Made by a program: the position numbers and the translations under genes. A stretch of 64,000 nucleotides of DNA from the NCBI RefSeq assembly GCF_002163755.1, contig NZ_CP015863.1, forward strand, positions 186,001 through 250,000, in the 5' to 3' direction. This document shows positions 33,516 through 42,690 of this stretch, piece after piece; within the stretch, counting starts at the first letter, position 1, and the number at the start of each line of letters is the position of its first letter. Source of the stretch: Vibrio campbellii CAIM 519 = NBRC 15631 = ATCC 25920 (GTDB lineage Bacteria > Pseudomonadota > Gammaproteobacteria > Enterobacterales > Vibrionaceae). The notes below the pieces were generated by a model that was not told the DNA's origin, did no database searches, and worked only from the letters and a program-made list of their open reading frames with translations.

Positions 33516-34520
33516 TTATACGCGATCTTTCACTTTTTCTTTCAGTTCAGTTTTCTCTGCATCTGATAGGAAAGCGATGTCTAGACCGTTGATTTGCGCT
33601 TGGCGAATTTGCTCTTGAGTCAGGCCTGCTGCTGGTGCCGCCACTTCGTATTCGTATGGCAGTTCAATACCTTCAACCGCAGGATCGTCCGTGTTTAGAC
33701 ACGCTAGCACACCGTGCTCTAGGAATTGCTTCAGAGGGTGGTTTGCTAGTGACTCAACCGTACTAGTTTGGAAGTTTGATGTTAGGCACGATTCAATACC
33801 AATGCGGTTTTCTGCAAGGTAGTCCATCAGTTTAGGATCGTGGATTGCTTTCACACCGTGGCCGATACGTGTTGCACCAAGCTCTTGAATTGCTTGCCAC
33901 ATGCTCTCTGCACCCGCCGCTTCACCAGCGTGTACGGTCACGTTCAGGCCTGCGTCGCGAACTTGTTTGAAGTGAGACACAAAACGATCACCCGGTTGAC
34001 CAAGTTCATCACCAGCTAGGTCAACGGCAACCATATGGTCCTTCTGACTAAGAATCGCATCCAGCTCTTGCTGACAAGCGTCAGTACCGAAAGTACGGCT
34101 CATGATACCGATTAGGTTTGCCTTGATGCCGAAATCACGCATACCCGCTTGTACGCCATCAACCACAGCTTCTACCACACCTGCTACAGGTAATTTGTGT
34201 TTCATTGCCATGTAGTAAGGTGAGAAGCGAAGTTCAGCGTAGTCGATTTGTGCGTTAAGTGCGTCTTCTACGTTTTCGTAAGCTACGCGGCGACATGCGT
34301 CTAGATCGCCCAACACTGCCACGCCCCAATCAAGCTTAGAAAGGAAAGCAACAAGAGATGGCTCAGCTTCAACAATTTGAACGTGTGGTGTTAGCGACTC
34401 GATATCGTAAGCTGGTAGAGCAATACCAAATTGCTGGCCAAGCTCAAGAATAGTCTTAGTGCGAATGTTGCCGTCAAGGTGACGGTGCAAATCAGTTAGG
34501 GGAAGATTCTTAGTTATCAT
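33516..34520 (-). CDS. add: Adenosine deaminase
   Basis: The start MITKNLPLTDLHRHLDGN gives 334 residues; a start 20 codons upstream would add an atypical extension. Zinc and catalytic motifs are intact: DLHRHLDGN (HxH), VTVHAGEA (His, Glu), RIGHGVKA and NTDDPAV (Asp-Asp). It deaminates adenosine and deoxyadenosine to inosine forms in purine salvage. The ribosome site is weak. Confidence 0.95.
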   Translation of the reverse strand: MITKNLPLTDLHRHLDGNIRTKTILELGQQFGIALPAYDIESLTPHVQIVEAEPSLVAFLSKLDWGVAVLGDLDACRRVAYENVEDALNAQIDYAELRFSPYYMAMKHKLPVAGVVEAVVDGVQAGMRDFGIKANLIGIMSRTFGTDACQQELDAILSQKDHMVAVDLAGDELGQPGDRFVSHFKQVRDAGLNVTVHAGEAAGAESMWQAIQELGATRIGHGVKAIHDPKLMDYLAENRIGIESCLTSNFQTSTVESLANHPLKQFLEHGVLACLNTDDPAVEGIELPYEYEVAAPAAGLTQEQIRQAQINGLDIAFLSDAEKTELKEKVKDRV

Positions 34521-34671
34521 TATGTCGATCCGGGTTGTTTGTTGTGAACAGGAACTCAGCCCAAACATTATCAATGACAATACATGGGGAAGATTTGCAG
34601 TTAAGTATAAATAACAATTAGGTAGATTGTCAGTAGACGATGACTAGGAAATCAACGATTTCAGCTGTTTT

Positions 34672-37218
34672 CTACTTCATGTTAACCAAATGTGTTGGCC
34701 ATTCTTCCATCGCCATCGGGCGGCTATAGTAGAAGCCTTGAACTTGGTCACAGCCAAGTGAACGGAGCAGTTGTGCTTGTACTGCGGTTTCTACTCCTTC
34801 CGCGACCACATTCGCTTTCATACCTTTCGTGATATTGATGATCGCCGCTACCACTGAGCTGTCGAGATTCTCTTTGGTCAGACGGTTAATGAAGGTGCGA
34901 TCTATCTTCAAGCAGGTGAATGGCAGAGCATGCAAGTAGGCGAGTGACGAGTAACCCGTACCGAAATCGTCAATTCCAATACCCAACCCCATCTCTCTGA
35001 GCTTGATTAAGTTATCTAGCGTGGTTGGTGCGCTATCAATGATACGCGACTCGGTGATCTCTAATGTTACGTTAGTTGCCGATAGACCTGTTTTAAGCAG
35101 TATTTTCGCGACAGATTCGACGAAGTTAGGGCTCGATAACTGATGAACGGACACATTGACGTGTAGCTGGAAGTCTTCAGGCCATTGCTTATTATCGATG
35201 GCTTTACGAGTGTCACTACAAGCTTGGAAAAGGATTTGTTGACCAATGGTTTTGATCATGCCGCTTTCTTCTGCGATAGGGATGAAGTCGAGTGGTGAAA
35301 CCATGCCTGATTCACTGTGCCAGCGAGCCAATGCCTCCGCGCCACAAATGTTCCCCGTCGCAAGGTCAATGATCGGCTGATAGAAAGGCACAAACTCTCG
35401 GTTATCAATACCCGTCTGGATTTTCGCCAGCATCTGAGTTCTGAACTTAGAAGCACTCGCCATTTCAGGGCTGTAATGGCAAACGCTGGTACGGGAATCT
35501 TGTTTGGCATAGCTGAGCGCAATACTAGCGTTACGCAGCCATAACGACATGGTTTGCTCTGGTTGTGTGCGAACGACACCAACAGAAATTTTGACGATAA
35601 CGGTTTCACCATCAAGCATGAATGGGGCTGCCAGCAGCTGTTGTAGGCGTCGCTCCATTAAACTGATGTCTTCATCTGAGTGTGTCGTTGGCATGAATAC
35701 CGCAAATTCATCACCACCAATTCGAGCGAGTGTCGCTTCATCATGAAGTTGCTGTTTGAGTCGCTCGGCAATATGAATCAGCAACTGATCGCCATTGTGA
35801 TGGCCGATACTGTCGTTGATATCCCTAAATTTGTTGATCCCAATAAGATACAAACTACCTTGGCCTGAATGAGTCAACGTTTCGCTCACTTCTATCAAAC
35901 CTTGGCGACTGTATAAGCGCGTAAGAGAATCAAATTCAAGCTGTTCACGTAGCGCTTTAAATGAGGCTTTTAGATTCCCCTTCATTTCATTAAAGGCTTG
36001 TACCAGGGCGGTAGTCTCGTACACGTAGCCCGGCTTAGGCATGGTGCTATCCCAATCCCCTTTGGCTAAGTGCTGCGCCGCTGTTGCCGTGGCATTGATA
36101 GGGCGAGTAACGCGATTGAATATCAGTAGGCTAATCCCAATACCAAATAAGCTCACCAAGGCACCGACCATCCAACTTTTCTGTTGGCTATTGGGCAGGT
36201 TGCCGAGTAGATCGGTTTCAGAAACCGAAGTGCCAATAAACCAAGTTAAGCCATTGGCGTCATGATATGGTGTGATACGGCTAAAGGTGCGTTGACCGTT
36301 GAAGTCGAACTCGAATGTGTAAGGTTTGTCGCTGTGGCTGAGGTCTTGGCCCATTAGGCGAGACGCACTCATTTGGATGATAGGATCTGCACTTTCCGAA
36401 GCCAGTAAACGCTGTCCCTTTTCTGAGAACTTCGTTCCCCAAGAAATCACACTGCCTTGCCCTGAATGCGCCACTAAGCGGTGTTCCTGATCCATGATGT
36501 AAACGGATGCGCTGGTATCTCGCTTGAGATCTTGTAAGAACAAGTTAAAGGTGTTGATGCGAATGTCGGTAACGAGGACTCCTGCAAACTCACCCAGCTC
36601 GTAAATGGGAGTCATGGCCGAAAGGGTTATGTCTTGGCGCTCATCGGCATTGGCGTAAATCGGTGACCAACGGGCTCTGTGGTCTTGAGCGACGGGCTGA
36701 TACCAAGGGCGGGTGCGAGGGTCGTACGGAGCAATCACAGTACGAATATCATCACTGACGTCTTCACTGCCGTAAATAACCAAATTACCATCAGTACGAT
36801 GGTCTTGAACCATCAGCGTGTAGCTGTCACCCGCTTCGCGTCGGAAGCCGGTAAAGTCACCGGATTCAGATCCAAATGCAATCACATCCAGCTGCGGTAT
36901 TGAGTGGTACAAATCTTTAAATGCACTCAACAAATAAGCTTGGATATCTTTGGTGTCGTTAGGATGATATAAGTTGTGGTAGCTAACGTTGTGCCCCAGC
37001 GCATTGACTGCGGTGAAAGGTTTACGCAGGTAGTCATTAAGGTGGTCGTGAACACTTTCGGTCAATACTGAAAGTTGCTTATCACTGATGTCGGTGACAA
37101 CTTCCTCATAGCTCTGTTTTTGGACATAGACAATCACACCGATAGCCAGCAGAAAAATCATCACGAAAGGGATGAGAACAGCAGTACGTAGTGTAATTTG
37201 AGTCGTCGCGTTTGACAT
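34672..37218 (-). CDS. dCache-HAMP-GGDEF-EAL membrane c-di-GMP protein
   Basis: 848 residues. A first membrane helix (VLIPFVMIFLLAIGVIVYV, ~14-32) leads into a periplasmic double-Cache ligand-binding domain (~35-325, with YDPRTRPWYQPV typical of dCache). A second helix (~340-360) and a HAMP segment follow. GGDEF (~425-580) has intact LARIGGDEFAVFMP. EAL (~595-845) has GAEALARW, LEITES, DDFGTGYSS and KIDRTFI. The RxxD inhibitory site is absent. An external small molecule probably tunes c-di-GMP turnover. It lies between add and the nitrogen regulators, a place empty in E. coli. Confidence 0.93.
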   Translation of the reverse strand: MSNATTQITLRTAVLIPFVMIFLLAIGVIVYVQKQSYEEVVTDISDKQLSVLTESVHDHLNDYLRKPFTAVNALGHNVSYHNLYHPNDTKDIQAYLLSAFKDLYHSIPQLDVIAFGSESGDFTGFRREAGDSYTLMVQDHRTDGNLVIYGSEDVSDDIRTVIAPYDPRTRPWYQPVAQDHRARWSPIYANADERQDITLSAMTPIYELGEFAGVLVTDIRINTFNLFLQDLKRDTSASVYIMDQEHRLVAHSGQGSVISWGTKFSEKGQRLLASESADPIIQMSASRLMGQDLSHSDKPYTFEFDFNGQRTFSRITPYHDANGLTWFIGTSVSETDLLGNLPNSQQKSWMVGALVSLFGIGISLLIFNRVTRPINATATAAQHLAKGDWDSTMPKPGYVYETTALVQAFNEMKGNLKASFKALREQLEFDSLTRLYSRQGLIEVSETLTHSGQGSLYLIGINKFRDINDSIGHHNGDQLLIHIAERLKQQLHDEATLARIGGDEFAVFMPTTHSDEDISLMERRLQQLLAAPFMLDGETVIVKISVGVVRTQPEQTMSLWLRNASIALSYAKQDSRTSVCHYSPEMASASKFRTQMLAKIQTGIDNREFVPFYQPIIDLATGNICGAEALARWHSESGMVSPLDFIPIAEESGMIKTIGQQILFQACSDTRKAIDNKQWPEDFQLHVNVSVHQLSSPNFVESVAKILLKTGLSATNVTLEITESRIIDSAPTTLDNLIKLREMGLGIGIDDFGTGYSSLAYLHALPFTCLKIDRTFINRLTKENLDSSVVAAIINITKGMKANVVAEGVETAVQAQLLRSLGCDQVQGFYYSRPMAMEEWPTHLVNMK

Positions 37219-37330
37219 TGCCTAGTCACATAAGAGGTGTCGTACCATAATTTTACTGACACTTAGGTTATCAAGCGAGGGAAAAATTGTGCGCTTGATA
37301 ACCATTAGCCAAACTCGTATCCGTTCGGGA

Positions 37331-38734
37331 TCAGTACAATTCTTTCAATTTTCGGGTTAGGGTATTGCGTCCCCATCCTAGTACTTTAGCGGCATCTTGC
37401 TTGTGACCTTTAGTGTGCTCTAACGCAGCTTCCAATAAAATGCGTTCAAACTCAGGTAATGCGTAGGAAAGCAGCTCTTTATCTCCAGCTTCTAACGCTT
37501 GGCGAGCCCAATCTGCTAATTGATCTTGCCAGCTGCCGCTGGTGGCTTCCGTGGCGATTTTCTTCTCTTCCAGCAACTCTGCGGGTAAATCACTTGGCAA
37601 GACTTCACTGCCGCTTGCCATAACGGTCAGCCAACGACAGATGTTTTCCAATTGACGCACGTTACCTGGCCAGTCAAGGCGGTTCAAAATCTCCACCGAA
37701 GAGGGGTGCAGGGTTTTGGTTTCAACACCGAGTTCATCCGCCGCTCGAACGAGGAAGTGTTGTGTCAGCTTCTCTATGTCTTGCTTACGCTCTCTTAGTG
37801 CAGGGATCTGAACACGAATGACATTCAAGCGGTGGAATAAATCCTCACGGAAATCGCCTTCGTGAACCAATTTTTCAAGGTTTTGGTGGGTGGCTGCAAC
37901 AATACGTACGTCGACACGAATTGGAGAGTGGCCGCCGACGCGGTAGAACTGACCGTCCGCCAAAACACGTAGCAAACGAGTTTGGATGTCTAGCGGCATG
38001 TCACCGATTTCGTCCAAAAACAGGGTGCCACCATTGGCCTGCTCAAAACGACCTTGACGGACGCTATTCGCACCAGTAAACGCCCCCTTCTCATGACCAA
38101 ACAGTTCCGATTCAATCAAGTCTTTCGGGATTGCAGCCATATTGAGGGCAATAAAAGGTTTGTTGGCGCGCGGGCTGTGGCGGTGTAAGGCATGAGCAAC
38201 TAACTCTTTACCGGTACCAGACTCACCGTTGATTAGAACGGAAATAGAAGAACGCGATAAGCGACCGATGGCGCGAAACACTTCTTGCATCGCTGGTGCT
38301 TCACCAATGATTTCAGGCGTATCGGTTGGGATGTCGTCCGGCAGAAGTTGCTCACGCTTATTCTCTTGGCTATGGGCTATCGCACGCTCTACCAGCGTTA
38401 GTGTTTCATCAATATCAAACGGCTTAGGCAAATATTCAAAAGCACCTTTTTGGTAAGCGTTCACCGCCGCATCCAAATCGGAATGTGCTGTCATGATGAT
38501 CACGGGTAGGTCTGGGTAATCACGTTGAACTTGTTTGAGTAGCTCTAAGCCATCGATACCCGGCATGCGAATGTCTGAAACCAAAACGTCTGGTACTTCG
38601 CGCTCTAGCGCCATTAACACGCTTTCACCATCCGCATAGGTTTCGCATTTGATGTTGGTAGAGGAGAGGGTTTTCTCCATTACCCAGCGAATCGAACTGT
38701 CGTCATCGACGACCCAAACATATCCTTTACTCAT
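37331..38734 (-). CDS. glnG: Nitrogen regulation response regulator NtrC
   Basis: 467 residues. Receiver domain ~1-120 with phospho-Asp in VLVSDIRMPGIDG. Sigma-54 AAA+ domain ~140-370 with Walker A GESGTGKELVAHAL, the sigma-54 contact loop GHEKGAFTGA and Walker B GGTLFLDEIGD. C-terminal Fis-type helix-turn-helix (DAAKVLGWGRNTLTRKLKEL). It activates sigma-54 promoters such as glnA when nitrogen is short. The gene follows glnL (59 bases); NtrC sites are visible upstream of glnL and glnA. Confidence 0.97.
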   Translation of the reverse strand: MSKGYVWVVDDDSSIRWVMEKTLSSTNIKCETYADGESVLMALEREVPDVLVSDIRMPGIDGLELLKQVQRDYPDLPVIIMTAHSDLDAAVNAYQKGAFEYLPKPFDIDETLTLVERAIAHSQENKREQLLPDDIPTDTPEIIGEAPAMQEVFRAIGRLSRSSISVLINGESGTGKELVAHALHRHSPRANKPFIALNMAAIPKDLIESELFGHEKGAFTGANSVRQGRFEQANGGTLFLDEIGDMPLDIQTRLLRVLADGQFYRVGGHSPIRVDVRIVAATHQNLEKLVHEGDFREDLFHRLNVIRVQIPALRERKQDIEKLTQHFLVRAADELGVETKTLHPSSVEILNRLDWPGNVRQLENICRWLTVMASGSEVLPSDLPAELLEEKKIATEATSGSWQDQLADWARQALEAGDKELLSYALPEFERILLEAALEHTKGHKQDAAKVLGWGRNTLTRKLKELY

Positions 38735-38793
38735 GTAATAAATCCTTGCAGCAAAAGCCTAAAACTGACTAATCGAAAAGCCATTTAATCAAG

Positions 38794-39840
38794 TCAGATT
38801 GGCAAATAAATTGTAAAAGTGGTGTGACCTGGCCAGCTCTCGACATCAATCTTGCCGTTGTGCTGGTCGATCAAATTTTGTGAAATAGACAAGCCAAGTC
38901 CCGTTCCGCCCTCACGGCCACTGACCATCGGGTAGAAAAGCGTGTCTTGTAACTCGGGTGGAATGCCTGGACCGTTATCGGTGATCTCGACGCGAGCCGC
39001 GAGTCTGCAACGCTGACCATGAATATTGGCTTGATGCACCGTTCTGGTGCGTATGGTGATTTCGCCATGCTCTTGGTGAGAGAGGATTTGCGCCGCATTG
39101 CTAACAATGTTGAGCATCGCCTGCTCGATTTGGTCAGCGTCCATCAAGATCTCCGGCAAGCTCGGGTCGTAATCACGCTCAATCACAACCGAATGCTGAG
39201 ATTCTAATTCCACCAATTGACGCACCTTTTCAAGCACTTGGTGTAGGTTCTCTTGGGTCTTTTTGCCCGGTTTTTGAGGCCCTAGCAAGCGATCGACGAG
39301 TGCCCTCAAGCGGTCGGCTTGTTCAATAATGATGTGGGTGTATTCCGTCAAAGAAGGATCGGGCAGCATTTTCTCCAGTAACTGTGCTGCGCCGCGTAAA
39401 CCGCCAAGTGGGTTTTTAATTTCATGCGCCAAACCACGCACTAAAAGCTTCGCCGCCTGTTGTTGGGCATGTTGGTTAAGCTCTTGAGTGAGTCGGCGTT
39501 GCTGATCAATTTTGCGCATCTCAACCAGCAGCATTAACTGCTTCTGCCATGTGATCGGGCTGACAGTCACTTCCAGCATCAAAGGGCGGCCATCAACCAC
39601 AAAGGTCACGTCACTGTCAGTGATACTTTGTCCGCTCTGCAATGGCTGAGTGAGCAGCGCAAGATCCAATGACGCATGCTGAATCAGCTGAGACAACGAC
39701 TGCTCGACAATACGCTTGGCGCTTTGTGAGAACAATAACTCAGCCGCAGGGTTGGCGTAGCGAACGGCTAATCCATCATCGAGAATCAGCGTTGCTGTCA
39801 CCATGTTGTTGAGAATGGCACTGGAGAGACTGGTATCCAC
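38794..39840 (-). CDS. glnL: Nitrogen regulation sensor kinase/phosphatase NtrB
   Basis: 348 residues from a GTG with AAGGA upstream. PAS domain ~8-115. H-box LVRGLAHEIKNPLGGLRGAA with the phospho-His. Kinase boxes MLNIVSNAAQIL (N), EITDNGPGIPPE (G1) and EGGTGLGLSIS (G2). No membrane segment; it is cytoplasmic and controlled by PII. An NtrC-consensus site at 39873-39889 just upstream suggests repression by its own partner. Confidence 0.97.
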   Translation of the reverse strand: MDTSLSSAILNNMVTATLILDDGLAVRYANPAAELLFSQSAKRIVEQSLSQLIQHASLDLALLTQPLQSGQSITDSDVTFVVDGRPLMLEVTVSPITWQKQLMLLVEMRKIDQQRRLTQELNQHAQQQAAKLLVRGLAHEIKNPLGGLRGAAQLLEKMLPDPSLTEYTHIIIEQADRLRALVDRLLGPQKPGKKTQENLHQVLEKVRQLVELESQHSVVIERDYDPSLPEILMDADQIEQAMLNIVSNAAQILSHQEHGEITIRTRTVHQANIHGQRCRLAARVEITDNGPGIPPELQDTLFYPMVSGREGGTGLGLSISQNLIDQHNGKIDVESWPGHTTFTIYLPI

Positions 39841-39872
39841 ATTACGTCCTTGCTTGCGTTGTATTTGTGCAC

Positions 39873-39889
39873 TGCACTATATTGGTGCA
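39873..39889. promoter_or_regulatory. NtrC-binding site upstream of glnL
   Basis: TGCACTATATTGGTGCA fits the NtrC consensus TGCAC(C/T)-N4-TGGTGCA exactly and is 33 bases from the glnL start. That position fits autorepression of the glnLG promoter, as known in E. coli. Confidence 0.85.
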
Positions 39890-39970
39890 ATAGAACGTAA
39901 GTATGGCGAATAAACCTAAGAAGAAAAAGTGAAAAGCGCCATCAGAGTGCGGTTTTTTTCACTTAATATT

Positions 39971-40552
39971 CTACTTTGCCCCTTTAATGGTCGGCTTGAT
40001 ACTCGCTCTATGTAAATGCACCGTTATAGGGCTAGTAGATGCAATAAGCTTGCCGCTTCTTTTGGCTTGTACCGCGAGGGTGTGTGTACCACGATCGATG
40101 TTCTTCAATTGCCAAGTTAAACGGCTTTGTGGCGCCCCATATGGCTTACCATCAAGGAAGAGTTGCAACTGCTCGCCAATCCCCAATTTACGGTTGGCTT
40201 CGAGTTGGATGTTGATAGCGCCAGAGTTGCTGCGAATGGTTTCATCATGCTGTGGCGTGAGCATAGAAAGGGAAAGAGGCAGTGGCTTTTCTGCCTTTGT
40301 TTGCTCATCTGTTGTGGGCTCTGATGTCGTTTTTGCTTGTGGTGCCAGAGACTCCGTGCTTTCTACTTTTGGTGCTGGCGCACTGGATTCTAGATTAGGT
40401 AGCGAAATGGCTTTTGCGCCTTGGTTTGGAGTATCGCTAAAATGCACAACGCCGTCTTTATCGACCCAAGTGTAGGCGACTTGAGCAGAGGCTGTTGCGG
40501 CGATCAGTAAGCCACTTAAGACGCATAGCGATGGTAAAAGCTGAACTTTCAT
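39971..40552 (-). CDS. DUF4124-domain periplasmic protein
   Basis: 193 residues with a signal peptide (LLPSLCVLSGLLIAATASA). The DUF4124 motif VAYTWVDKDGVVHFSDTP follows directly. Then come a Pro/Thr/Glu-rich linker (~55-95) and a C-terminal Ig-like part (QLFLDGKPYGAPQSRLTW, IDRGTHTLAVQAKRSGKLI). Function unknown. It lies between glnL and glnA in Vibrio, on the same strand; a nitrogen role is only implied by position. Confidence 0.82.
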   Translation of the reverse strand: MKVQLLPSLCVLSGLLIAATASAQVAYTWVDKDGVVHFSDTPNQGAKAISLPNLESSAPAPKVESTESLAPQAKTTSEPTTDEQTKAEKPLPLSLSMLTPQHDETIRSNSGAINIQLEANRKLGIGEQLQLFLDGKPYGAPQSRLTWQLKNIDRGTHTLAVQAKRSGKLIASTSPITVHLHRASIKPTIKGAK

Positions 40553-40680
40553 TGCTCACCTTCTTTTGATAGATGATTTCACGTTTGGATTGCTTAGCTC
40601 TTTGACTTATCGAGTAAAAGAGTTTGAGCGTATTTGAGTTTTCCCTCCATGTTAAACGCCCATATAGGGCGAGCGAATAC

Positions 40681-40709
40681 AAAAAAGGCCCGCCTGCGAG
40701 GCGAGCCTA
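40681..40709 (-). terminator. glnA terminator
   Basis: On the minus strand AGGCTCGCC-TCGCA-GGCGGGCCT is followed by TTTTTT. Confidence 0.9.
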
Positions 40710-40749
40710 ATATTTTGTTTCTGTGTTTACATTTTACACAGTTGAGACC

Positions 40750-42159
40750 TTATACAGAGTAGTAAAGTTCGAACTCAAGTGGGTGAGTTGTCATGTTTAC
40801 TTTCTCTACATCTTGAGACTTAAGACCGATGTAAGAATCGATGAAGTCATCAGAGAATACGCCGCCTGCTGTTAGGAACTCACGGTCAGCATCTAGTTCT
40901 TCTAGAGCATCTTTCAGTGAGTATGCAACAGTTGGGATTTCTGCTGCTTCTTCAGCTGGTAGGTCGTAAAGGTCTTTATCCATCGCTTCGCCTGGGTGGA
41001 TCTTGTTCTTAATACCGTCAAGACCAGCCATTAGCATTGCTGCGAACGCTAGGTATGGGTTAGCCGCTGGGTCACCAAAACGAACTTCGATACGACGCGC
41101 TTTAGGGCTTGGTACCACTGGGATACGGATAGAAGCAGAACGGTTACGTGCTGAGTAAGCTAGCATAACTGGCGCTTCGAAGCCTGGTACAAGACGCTTG
41201 TACGAGTTAGTTGATGGGTTAGCAAATGCGTTGATTGCGCGAGCGTGCTTGATGATACCGCCGATGTAGTAAAGTGCAGTTTCAGATAGGCCGCCGTACT
41301 TGTCACCAGCGAATAGGTTTACACCGTCTTTTGCTAGAGATTGGTGAACGTGCATACCACTACCGTTGTCACCAACTAGTGGCTTAGGCATAAATGTCGC
41401 TGTCTTACCAAACGCGTGAGCAACGTTATGTACAACGTATTTGTAGATTTGGATTTCGTCAGCTTTCGTTGTTAGCGTGTTGAAGCGAGTTGCGATTTCG
41501 TTTTGACCCGCAGTTGCTACTTCGTGGTGGTGCGCTTCAACAACTAGGCCCATTTCTTCCATTACTAGACACATAGCAGAACGGATGTCTTGAGATGAAT
41601 CTACTGGAGCTACTGGGAAGTAACCACCTTTAACGCCTGGACGGTGACCTTTGTTACCTTCTTCGTAATCAGAGCCTGTGTTCCACGCTGCTTCTACGTC
41701 GTCAATCTTAAAGAAAGAACCAGACATGTCAGTCGCAAACTTAACGTCGTCAAATAGGAAGAACTCTGGCTCAGGACCTATAAGAACAGTATCTGCAATA
41801 CCAGTAGAACGCATGAAGTCTTCAGCACGCTTAGCGATAGAGCGAGGGTCGCGGTCGTAGCCTTGCATTGTTGCAGGCTCGAGGATGTCACAACGGATGT
41901 TTAGCGTTGCATCTTCAGTGAATGGGTCAAGCACTGCAGAAGATGCGTCTGGCATCATAACCATGTCTGATTCGTTAATGCCTTTCCAGCCAGCAACTGA
42001 TGAACCATCGAACATTTTACCTTCTTCGAAGAAGTCTGCGTCGATTTGGTGAGCAGGGATAGAGATGTGTTGCTCTTTACCTTTTGTATCAGTGAAGCGT
42101 AGGTCAACAAACTTAACTTCGTTTTCTTGGATCAGTGATAAAACGTTTTCTACTGACAT
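40750..42159 (-). CDS. glnA: Glutamine synthetase type I
   Basis: 469 residues, the exact class length. Family blocks: FDGSSVAGWKGINESDM, EPEFFLFDDV, HHHEVATAGQNEI, NGSGMHVHQSL and NRSASIRIP. The adenylylation Tyr is in KDLYDLPAEE, so it is the GSI-beta type controlled by GlnE. It makes glutamine from glutamate, ammonia and ATP. Expression should be NtrC and sigma-54 dependent from the sites at 42275-42408. Confidence 0.98.
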   Translation of the reverse strand: MSVENVLSLIQENEVKFVDLRFTDTKGKEQHISIPAHQIDADFFEEGKMFDGSSVAGWKGINESDMVMMPDASSAVLDPFTEDATLNIRCDILEPATMQGYDRDPRSIAKRAEDFMRSTGIADTVLIGPEPEFFLFDDVKFATDMSGSFFKIDDVEAAWNTGSDYEEGNKGHRPGVKGGYFPVAPVDSSQDIRSAMCLVMEEMGLVVEAHHHEVATAGQNEIATRFNTLTTKADEIQIYKYVVHNVAHAFGKTATFMPKPLVGDNGSGMHVHQSLAKDGVNLFAGDKYGGLSETALYYIGGIIKHARAINAFANPSTNSYKRLVPGFEAPVMLAYSARNRSASIRIPVVPSPKARRIEVRFGDPAANPYLAFAAMLMAGLDGIKNKIHPGEAMDKDLYDLPAEEAAEIPTVAYSLKDALEELDADREFLTAGGVFSDDFIDSYIGLKSQDVEKVNMTTHPLEFELYYSV

Positions 42160-42274
42160 CTTGGATAACCTCCAGTGTTAATAAAGCGGTAAAAGCTCGA
42201 TTTATGAAAAATTGATTAAATCCAGCATTAATTAATTTATTTGACATTTTATTAATCGATGCTGTTTTCTCTAA

Positions 42275-42291
42275 AGCCAAAACCGTGCCAA
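42275..42291 (-). promoter_or_regulatory. Sigma-54 promoter of glnA
   Basis: On the minus strand TTGGCACGGTTTTGGCT has the -24 element TTGGCACG and a -12 GC with GG-N10-GC spacing; the -12 box is TGGCT instead of TTGCT. It lies ~115 bases before the glnA ATG and 50-130 bases downstream of the NtrC sites. Confidence 0.8.
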
Positions 42292-42340
42292 AAAAATTAT
42301 TCCATTAATTTCAAGGAATTATGTTTTCAGATACGAGTTT

Positions 42341-42408
42341 GGTGCAAACGATTGCACCAAAATGATCTTTGTATGCACTGTAATGGTGCATATTTTTATT
42401 ATTGCACC
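42341..42408. promoter_or_regulatory. NtrC enhancer cluster upstream of glnA
   Basis: TGCACTGTAATGGTGCA (42374-42390) is an exact NtrC site. Extra half-sites GGTGCA at 42341, TGCACC at 42353 and TGCACC at 42403 flank it, giving five half-sites in ~70 bases. This is an enhancer for the sigma-54 promoter at 42275. Confidence 0.85.
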
Positions 42409-42690
42409 ACAATGTGACAACCATGTTGCTTATCTAGCCCAGTTTTTGAGCAAGAGTCAATTTCTGATAAGCAACGATTGGAATAAAATTGCGTTGAATC
42501 AATTCGCTGGGCGAGAGAAAGTGGGCGCTAAGCGTAAATTTGCTATAAAAGCTAAGGAGTAGATCACATATTTCTAGGCTTTTTGCTAAAATCTGGTACA
42601 TTATGGCCGTTTTTTTAATCAGCAAATGTCGCCAGAGAGCACCCGTTCTCGGCATGGGGGCATTTCATCTATCTAAGTGAATCAATATCC

